NCBI GenBank assembly: GCA_023078555.1
Contig: CM041203.1
Location: 5,230,538 to 5,294,537 of the forward strand
Length of the DNA: 64,000 bases
Source of the DNA: Ulva prolifera
Lineage: Eukaryota; Chlorophyta; Ulvophyceae; Ulvales; Ulvaceae
Reading direction: 5' to 3'
Part shown: positions 57,061-64,000 of the stretch, piece after piece
How the letters are laid out: every line of letters starts with the position of its first letter
Position numbering within the stretch: position 1 is the first letter of the stretch
The notes under the pieces: model-generated
Databases searched by the model: none
Told to the model about the DNA's origin: nothing
What the model saw: the letters and a program-made list of their open reading frames with translations, nothing else
Made by a program: the position numbers and the translations under genes

Positions 57061-57989
57061 AATGCTTGCACGGTGAAAATGGTGGAGTACAGGCTCTTGC
57101 ACAGCCGAGTGACCGTCCTAGTGATACAGGCACTCGAGCAACCTGTGGCATACCGCACTCAATTTCGACTGTTACAGCTATCTGCAAACTATATTTTCAG
57201 GCCGTTATGGCCGTGCACGCCAGCGACGCTACGCTACGCTCCAGGTACGCTGCAGGTACGGAGACGTGTACCGGCGAGCTCAAGTCAGGTGATGTCTTGG
57301 TGTGTCAGCTACATGTCCCCAAAGAATCAAGGCCAGAATTGCAACATGTTGCTGTGAACCTAGAGGTGCAGCCACAGTGTGCTCCTGTCATGGGGGCTGG
57401 GGGCTGCAGAGTCAGCCACACGACCACCGCAGCAAAAAAGCTGAATAGTGCGATCACCCGCTTCACTCCAGAATTGGTCACACAGCATGCACATTTGGTT
57501 ATCAAGGATGTGCACTGTGTTATCCTTATTGAATTCTTATTTGCTATATATATTTGCTATTTGCTATTTGAATTCTTCTTTGCTTAGCGGTTTCAGTGAT
57601 ATGCAGTGTTTTCGAAATTTGAAAGTGCCTATTTCTATGAAAGCTGACCGTCAGAGAAACCAGAGAAACTGCGATGTGCATGTATGCATGATCATATGCT
57701 TGTGTGGAACCCCGCAGGGCTATTGTCGACTCGGAGTCGCTGGGTCCGGTCAAGCTTTCACCGGGACTAGACTCCTAGCATTCTATTCACGGTGACAGAC
57801 GTGCGTGAGATCGAGCTAGAGACCGGACAGAGCAGAGCAGGCCTGCTTACATGCCCACACCCTTCACCTGTGTCCACGCCCATGCATGTCAGCATACCAC
57901 ACTGGCCATGGTTGCCAGTTAGTACATGGTTGCCTATGTCCAAGTCCCATGCATGTCAGTGGTGCTGTGATCGCCTGTGGCCATGCCCG
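57061..57989. other. Intergenic, nothing recognised
   Basis: Short frames only. AT-rich TTGCTAT repeats occur at 57540-57575. Confidence 0.35.
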
Positions 57990-58470
57990 GATCCCATGCA
58001 TGTGCAGATGCTTGATGGTGACTCAGCTGCCATCCTCCCTGCCCCACTGCACCAACCTGCAACACCTCAGCCTGAGGCTCAGGCCCTGAGCATATGTTAT
58101 GGCTGTTGCGAGCCTGACATGTCCACACACCTGCTAGAAGACTAAAGCATCGGCGGCTGCAGCCAACTGCCACCCCGCCGTGGCCGCCTCAACGAGCTGC
58201 CGCTTAGCATTGGAGACTGCAGCCAGGAAGCCCGCCTCAACGTCCGCTGCTGCTCGCACCTCATAATGCTGCTGCTGACAATTCAGGAATACAGACAGCT
58301 GTCCAACAAGATAGATTTAAACTGAGCCGGTCCGAGGGAGTCAAATGGTCCACGGATCCAAGCAGTGCCCGCTGCCGCTGGAAGCTTGAACGCCTTGACT
58401 TCAGCTGGAGCTGCCAGATGCACCGGCTGCCTGAATTCGGCTGCAGCGAGCTGTATCAACCAAGACGCTT
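57990..58470 (+). pseudogene. Degraded LRR remnant on the opposite strand
   Basis: In shifting plus-strand frames: LPSSLPHCTNLQHLSLRL (about 58030-58080), then LNELPLSIGDCSQ with ARLNVRCCSHLIML (about 58185-58270), then KLERLDFSWSCQMHRLPEFG (about 58383-58442). The SIGDC and LPxSI signatures belong to the same LRR family as the two NLRs. Stops and frameshifts separate the pieces, and no NB-ARC is near. It is an old relic in reverse orientation to the other NLR genes. Confidence 0.65.
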
Positions 58471-60733
58471 AAAGTTTTTGATTTTTTCTCATGAAAGACG
58501 CAGAGCTTGAAGTGGCCTTGGGGAGCGCTGGCAGCACCCACAGCGCACAAGCACAGAACGGCCCTGTCGCCTCCAGCGCGGCCGAGGGTGGCCCTCCCCG
58601 AATGCCCGGCTGCCGCTGGCCCCACCAATTGGGTCCAATGGGTTGAGGACGGATTAAAAGCTACCCCCTCCGTTTCAGGAGGTCGTGGGTTCGATTCTGC
58701 GTGCGCTTTCGGGAATCGAAACGGCCGTACGTGACCACCTTGCTTAGCACAGCAGGAGGCCCTGTGAGTTGCGTACGGTCATCTGAAGGGGGTTTCCAGG
58801 TGGTTTACCCCTTCGGCATATGTGGTCCCGTTAATTCGGAGTTGTCAATGTCCAATAGGATACGGCTCAGTAAATTCAGATTTACTTTACCAACGCAGAG
58901 GGGTCCCCAGCACCCGCCCCCAACCCTAGCAGCTCCCTGCGGTCAGGTGGCCTGGTCGGGCAGCCTCGAGTGGAACCGCCCTGGGCGCGGATCCGCACTG
59001 GAGGGCAGGTATGCGTGTCGGTGGGGGCTCTTCTGAGAGAGAACTGGAGAGTGCGGGGGTATACCACGGTGTGAGTGTGTGCGCATGCGTGTTGGTGCAT
59101 GCTACACGGACAAAGCCGGAGAGGCCGGCGGGACCACGGGATCCGCGCAGAGCCACCGAACTGCGCCCGCGAGCAGCCTCCGGCACCACGACAGTGCAAC
59201 ACACCGATCCATGCATATGGATGGCCATATCAAGCTGCGCATGTGTGCACGGACCCTGCTGCCCACCCGCACTGCCCAAATGGCCCATATATATACATGC
59301 ATGTACCCGGTGGCCCAGGGGCCCTATGGCAGCTTAAGCTTGAGCACCAATTGCTGTTGCATTAATGGTGTGGGAGCCCCCATATATGCCCCGCATATAG
59401 TCAACCTGTTCATGGAGGTATGCGTGTGCTTCTCGGAGTCGTCAGGGGCTGTGGGATCACCAGAGTGCACTGGCTGTGGCTGTGGCATGGGATTCAGGTT
59501 CGTGGCCGGTTGTGTTCTTGTGATGCTCGCGGTCGCCCACAGTGCCCACCTTGTGACCCCGATCCTGCAACATGTGCAAGAACAAACGCTCACCATATGT
59601 ATCAATGCCAGAAGAGTCAACGGGTGCAGACCAACAGAGGAAAGGATTATCTTCAAGTTTCCTCCACACAATGCGCAACAGCTGTGTTGCAGGTGAGTGC
59701 ATGGGTCTCAACAATGTGCATCAGTCATCTCACACACCTAGACTGTCGACAGGCGTCGAGAATCGCAGAAGCCGGATGTCCAACGTTCGCCGCCTTTACT
59801 ATGCAGTACGTCATTGGCCAGTGAAGGAGCCGTGTGTTGAGTCGACAAATAGGAGCACGGGCGTGCATGGATGTATATGTAGTTACGAAGGACAGAGGCC
59901 GGGGTATACATGTATGTGCACACAGTAATGGCGAAAGTATTCGACGCAGCTGCCTCAAGGTCCATGATCCTCGCAGCTGAGCATGACCTGGTGCAGACGT
60001 AGCTACCTGGTGCGTATACAATTATCTTGAGATACATCTCTACAGGTAGCTTGCGGTGCAGTAGGTACCGTGTATGTGTGCGGTCGACATCGATACATCG
60101 CGACCGATGTCAATGGAAAACATGAGCAGAACCACACTTCGCACCACTCTTTTGTAAACACTTCGCACCACACAGTCAGCACCAGGGGCTTCGTCATTGC
60201 GTGCCTGCCCCACTTCGTCGAGAATTGTGGCCGACAGTGCACGTGCACGGATGCAAGCTGCAGTCGAGCTCGAGATAGCGCGCTGCAGCTGCCTTGCGCT
60301 GACCATTATCTAGAGATACAGAATAGCCCACAAGCGCTGAACAAAACATCACAAGACGTTCCCACGAAACAGCCCTATTATCTAGAGGTTCATTCAGGTT
60401 GGGGTCCCGGGATGCGAAGCGGGCACGCCTCGAAGTCCGACACACGAGGACATTTCAGAAGCGGGTACTTCGTTACGCTAGTATAGAACGTGTTGTCTCG
60501 CCGTCTTCTCGATTACCATCGTTGCTGCAGCGTCCCTTTCCGATGCTCTGGCCTCGGCTTGCCAGCCCAGTGGAGTGAACTTCCGTTGAACGGCGAGACT
60601 GGAATTTTCAGCACAGTCAGCCACTCGTACAATCGCACATCTAGCGCCTACCTCCTCACTGTTGCACTGCAGCGCTAGACCATGGCTATGTAGACTGCAT
60701 ACATCCCTCCATCAGTTCATCTACCAATTGTGG
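58471..60733. other. Gene-poor region upstream of the GT61-like gene
   Basis: No coding region is supported. GTGGGTTCGATTCTGC near 58687 resembles a tRNA B box, but no tRNA fold closes. A 10-bp retro-tail lies at 60148. The rest is unassigned. Confidence 0.35.
60148..60157 (+). mobile_element. Minimal retro-insertion (TGTAA-tail family), copy 7, 10 bp
   Basis: TCTTTTGTAA lies between exact 14-bp repeats ACACTTCGCACCAC (60134-60147 and 60158-60171). Only the last ten bases of the family consensus were inserted. Confidence 0.65.
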
Positions 60734-60775
60734 CGACGCCGGCAGTGCTAGAGGCATCGGAGACAGCTGCAGTGA

Positions 60776-60794
60776 TTACAAAAGAGTGAACGGA
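60776..60794 (-). mobile_element. Truncated retro-insertion (TGTAA-tail family), copy 8, reverse strand
   Basis: Minus-strand TCCGTTCACTCTTTTGTAA (19 bp) lies between exact 15-bp repeats AGACAGCTGCAGTGA (60761-60775 and 60795-60809). It sits about 70 bp before the start codon of the GT61-like gene. Confidence 0.78.
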
Positions 60795-60862
60795 AGACAG
60801 CTGCAGTGACTCGAAAACCTAGCGGGCCTCGAAGGCGACACGGCCCTCGCGCAGCCGAAGAC

Positions 60863-63769
60863 ATGGCCAGAGCGCTCAGATGCTTCCTCTCCATTGCGGC
60901 AGCGGTGACTCAAGACACAGCAGCACGCTCGCTCGCCCTCCCGGTGCTGGCCCGCGGGCTCGCCGCAGAGCAGCGCAAGTTGTGGCAGCCTGCCGACGTC
61001 CCCGCGTCGACTTCACTATCATCGTCAAACTCCAGGGCCACAGCTGATGCAGCTGTTCCTGAGGACGAGGCAGGTGCAGCGGTACTGCAAGACGAGCATC
61101 TGCATGTCCCGTTTTGTAGGCAGGCAGCCGAGGCAACCGAGGCTGCAGTACTAGCTACAGATGATGCCAGTGGGGACACGTCGGAGGGCAAGCTGGATGA
61201 GGACAGGACCCAGTTGCAAGCTGGGGTGGGAAGTCAGCGCAGGACATACATGAAGTGTCTCGGGACCACCACAGCCACCCGGGCCTGCCACTTCCAGAAT
61301 GTATACTATGACATAGACAGCGAGCGGTTCATCTACTACGGTCCGGAGGGAGCGGAGGCGGAGGTGTTTGGGCAGCCGGTGAAGGCGGGGGACCCCTGGC
61401 TGCGCCTCGTCCGGTGCGCTGCAGCTGCAAACTTTGAATTTATAAACTGTTATAATCCAGCATTTGCCTGTATGCCAATGTACGTTCATATCCCCTGGTG
61501 CTCATGCTGCAGCTGCTCGCGGGCAGTGCCGCAGTGGCCATGGTCAGATGTACGGCGTCGACAGCGCTGCTGTAGAAACGTGCACTAGCTGCTGTAGATG
61601 TAGTACAGCAGCATGAAATTTGTCAACACGACCCGGCCGGCCTAGCTGGCTATAGCACACACAGGGCCAGCTTGGTTGTACATGTACAGTATTGAGGTCA
61701 CGTAGCGTTTGACTGCCAGCCGGGGCGCCCCGGGCAGCAAGGACCTCTGGCGGCGTGTGCACCCTCCACACCGCCATCACGGGTGTTTTTTGGTGAACCG
61801 CTGTGCATGAGCCAAGGCTCAATGTCCCGATCTGATCAAGAACACTCGATTGCGGGCCGTGGGAGGCAGCCCGCACCAGTGCTGGGTCGCTTTGCAGCAT
61901 TTTCAGGGATGCCACCCAAAAAATAGACCTGCATATTCGGAATTGTTCTATGTGATCGGGCCCGGTGACCCGACACTAACCCACACGTGTCGGCGTATCA
62001 GGCTGGCTGCCCCGCATGCAGGGGGGTAAATGACTGGAAGCGTGAGCGGAAGACGCAGTTCTTCCTGGGCTTCCGGAGCGGCGACCCGCTCCCCCCGGCC
62101 GACAGAGTGGTGACGTTCCAGCAGCCCCTGCACCTCCGCGCCCCGATGCACATCCGCAGCTTCGGCCACTTCATCCGCGACAACGTGTTGCCCCTGATCG
62201 ACCTCCCGATGCGATTCGGGCGCGACCCGGTGGACTTTGACTGGGTGCGCACCACGGCAGTTGCATCCCGTTTCATTTCAGATTTTTTTACCTTGCTAAA
62301 GGAAAATAAACAAAAGGATATTAGAAAAATTCCAAATGATGGTGTACACAGCAACTCACTACACGCATGTGGCCACAGCGACTCGCTACATGCATGTGCA
62401 TGCGTAGGTGCTGCGCCTGAGGTGTAGCCCGGTTCGCTAGCTATGGACGGCTCTGTGCGCCAGGCCCCGCCCGGAATCAGTGGCCACGCTTTTTGGCCGC
62501 TCGTGTGTCCTCACAGCCCCCCCTGCCTTGCTTGCTTTGTCCTTGTAACACAGCCCCCCTGTGGCCATGCAGTCAGTGCCACTCATGCAGTGGCGGCCGG
62601 GGCCGGGCTTGAGGGAACTCATGCATGTTTCATCTCACGCGCATTAATATTCCCGCCATATGTATACATATGGCGGGAATATTAATGCGCGTGAGATGCT
62701 GTGCCTCTGCAGTCGTGGCACGTTGTGGCAGCCAGGCGCCCGGTCTTGCAGTGCGCTGAACAACTTTCCACTAGCTATAGGTTACGGAAGCATGATTGCG
62801 TGGGAGGCAGACGCAGCAGAACGGTGTCCCGAGACATGCCCCAAGCAGATTCCACACTCATCTGACAGTTTCTACGATCAGAATCATTTGGAAAACTTGG
62901 CTTGCCCCAGACTACTAGCGCCCCAGACTGGCGCTGAAAGTTTGCCTTAGACTACTAGTAGTATCCAGACTACTAGCGCGCCAGACTGGCGCTGAGACAT
63001 GCGCGGGGGAGGTCATGGCCACGGGGTGCTGATGTGTTTGCACCGACGTGTAGGTGCGGTGGCCGAGCGACATGGACCGGGCGTACTGGGACGCAGAGAC
63101 GCCGGTTGCGGAGCACTACCGGGGGCTGCACAGCGGCCGGCCCTCGGTGACGTGGCAGGAGGTCCTCGACCAAGCCCTCCAGGGCCAGCCCTCCGGTGCG
63201 CCGCCAGACACACGATCTCAAAGCGGCCTTGTGAGAGTGCCGCGAGCTTACGCGGCCACTGAGATGTTGGCTGTGCATTGTGTTCTGCCTGTGGCCAGCA
63301 TGCCTGTGCGCATGAGTGCAACCTCGCTAGGTAGCAAAGCCTGTCACATCTGTATTGATGCTGGCATGCGTGGCTGCCACTGGCAGAAATGAGCCTGCAT
63401 GGAGCAAACATGTGTAATTGTTTGCCCGAGCCCCGTGTCCGGCTGCGGCGGAATTTACTGAAGTCTTGCTGCAGTCTCACGATTTACTTGTGCAAACCCA
63501 CGGCAGCGACTGCGCACTGAGCTCCGGCCCGACTAGTCACAGCTACATCATGGATGATCCGGCAGCGGAATAGTTTGGTTACCGGTGCAGGTGTAAAGTT
63601 CATCCGCTTCTCGGAGATCGTGGCCGGGCAAGGCCCCGCCGACCTCGTGTCCCATTCGTACGTGGGCTCCGGGATCCCCGAGGCGAAGCTGGCGCAGTGG
63701 GCGCACATGTGCGACCCGTACCCGTTCACTGCAATGCGGGAGGTCGCCTACCGCAACCACGGCCTCCAG
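60863..63769 (+). CDS. GT61-like (DUF563-type) glycosyltransferase, four exons, 3' end off the window
   Basis: Exons 60863-61413, 62022-62244, 63054-63195 and 63591-63769 join with matching phases (2, 0, 1, 0) to 365 codons without a stop. All four donors read GTGCG, and acceptors end in AG. Exon 1 starts MARALRCFLSIAAA, a possible signal or anchor, followed by a low-complexity Ala/Asp/Glu stretch, then ATRACHFQNVYYDIDSERF. Exon 2 has APMHIRSFGHFIRDNVLPLI, resembling the conserved GHFxxDxxxPL segment of GT61 enzymes. Exons 3-4 give RWPSDMDRAYWDAE and SHSYVGSGIPEAKLAQWAH. GT61 enzymes transfer xylose, arabinose or GlcNAc to glycans in the Golgi or ER; the substrate here is unknown. The ATG at 60863 is the first in frame. 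The catalytic C-terminal part lies beyond the window. The splice model is mine and lacks transcript support. Confidence 0.65.
62435..62640 (-). repeat. Intronic copy of the TGTTACAAGGAC dispersed module
   Basis: Minus strand reads GCTGTGTTACAAGGACAAAG then CAAGCAAGGCAGG, the same module as at 34385-34430. It lies inside intron 2 of the GT61-like gene, next to the 68-bp palindrome. Confidence 0.5.
62631..62698. repeat. Perfect 68-bp palindrome, no spacer
   Basis: Exact 34-base arms centred on GTATAC (62662-62667). Symmetry ends at 62630/62699. It lies in intron 2 of the GT61-like gene. Confidence 0.95.
62912..62996. repeat. Short direct repeat in intron 2
   Basis: CCAGACTACTAGCGC, one base, then CAGACTGGCGCTGA occurs twice (about 62909-62938 and 62968-62995), separated by a stretch holding ACTACTAGTAGT. 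Confidence 0.6.
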
Positions 63770-64000
63770 GTGCGGCTTCCCTCCCCCGCTGTGATTCGTC
63801 AGGGCTGTGACCCTGATAATGATGGAAGATTGTCAGAAACCTTGAGCTACTCGGGAACATCGATGGGCCTGACATGGATCCAGGCTCAGATGTCCAGCTT
63901 GTAGGACGTAGACGCCCAAGCGTAGCCTGTTCAATGGCTAGCTGGTGCCTGACGCCACACCTTGGTAAGGCTGTGCCTAGAGCAGAACGTGAATTCTCAT

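Noticed and set aside
58630-58720. tRNA gene suggested by GTGGGTTCGATTCTGC and a CCTCC/GGAGG stem
   Set aside because: The T stem does not pair well, the anticodon loop has the wrong length and no acceptor stem closes. At most a decayed tRNA-derived SINE head.

Overview
The window looks like nuclear DNA of a green alga, most likely a chlorophyte of the Chlamydomonadales type. It has plant-type NB-ARC/LRR genes, an intron-bearing GT61-like gene with GT..AG splice sites, long gene-poor mosaics of duplicated sequence, several eukaryotic DNA transposons, and short retro-inserted tails ending in TGTAA, the chlorophyte poly(A) signal. No bacterial operon structure is visible. The genus is not certain; a Haematococcus-like alga is only a guess.

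Layout. Positions 1-3589 (minus) hold the 5' part of an NLR gene (NLR1) that runs off the left edge. Positions 3590-17287 are its upstream flank, built of degenerate repeats: a 6.1-kb tandem unit at 6281-12390 with an internally deleted second copy at 12391-15400, then a block shared with 51.6-53.0 kb. Positions 17288-28571 (D1) and 28962-35833 (D2) are a tandem segmental duplication; each copy ends on the right in the 3' end of an NLR gene. D1 carries extra insertions, including a 1571-bp hAT-like element with 8-bp target duplications. Positions 35834-42582 are a 6749-bp CACTA transposon with 18-bp inverted ends and a TAA target duplication. It holds a palindrome-rich 206-bp satellite, a 94-bp minisatellite and one exon-like ORF. 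Positions 42566-46804 (minus) are a 1412-codon NLR (NLR2). Its last five residues and its stop codon are written in the CACTA terminal repeat, and its ancestral C-terminus lies beyond the transposon at 35685-35833. Positions 46805-53.0 kb repeat the NLR1 flank. Positions 53490-55735 are a rearranged third copy with a microhomology-junction inversion. Positions 57990-58470 hold a degraded LRR remnant on the plus strand. Positions 60863-63769 (plus) are four exons of a GT61-like glycosyltransferase gene that continues off the right edge.

Function. The biological core is a small, actively evolving NLR (putative immune receptor) cluster. The sequence shows recent LRR-block amplification, unequal-exchange remnants, and an NLR truncated by a transposon. 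Two further patterns stand out. At least eight tiny 5'-truncated retro-insertions share the tail CTTTTGTAA, and five of them have 14-15 bp target duplications. There are also several perfect spacer-less palindromes (72, 68 and 34 bp).
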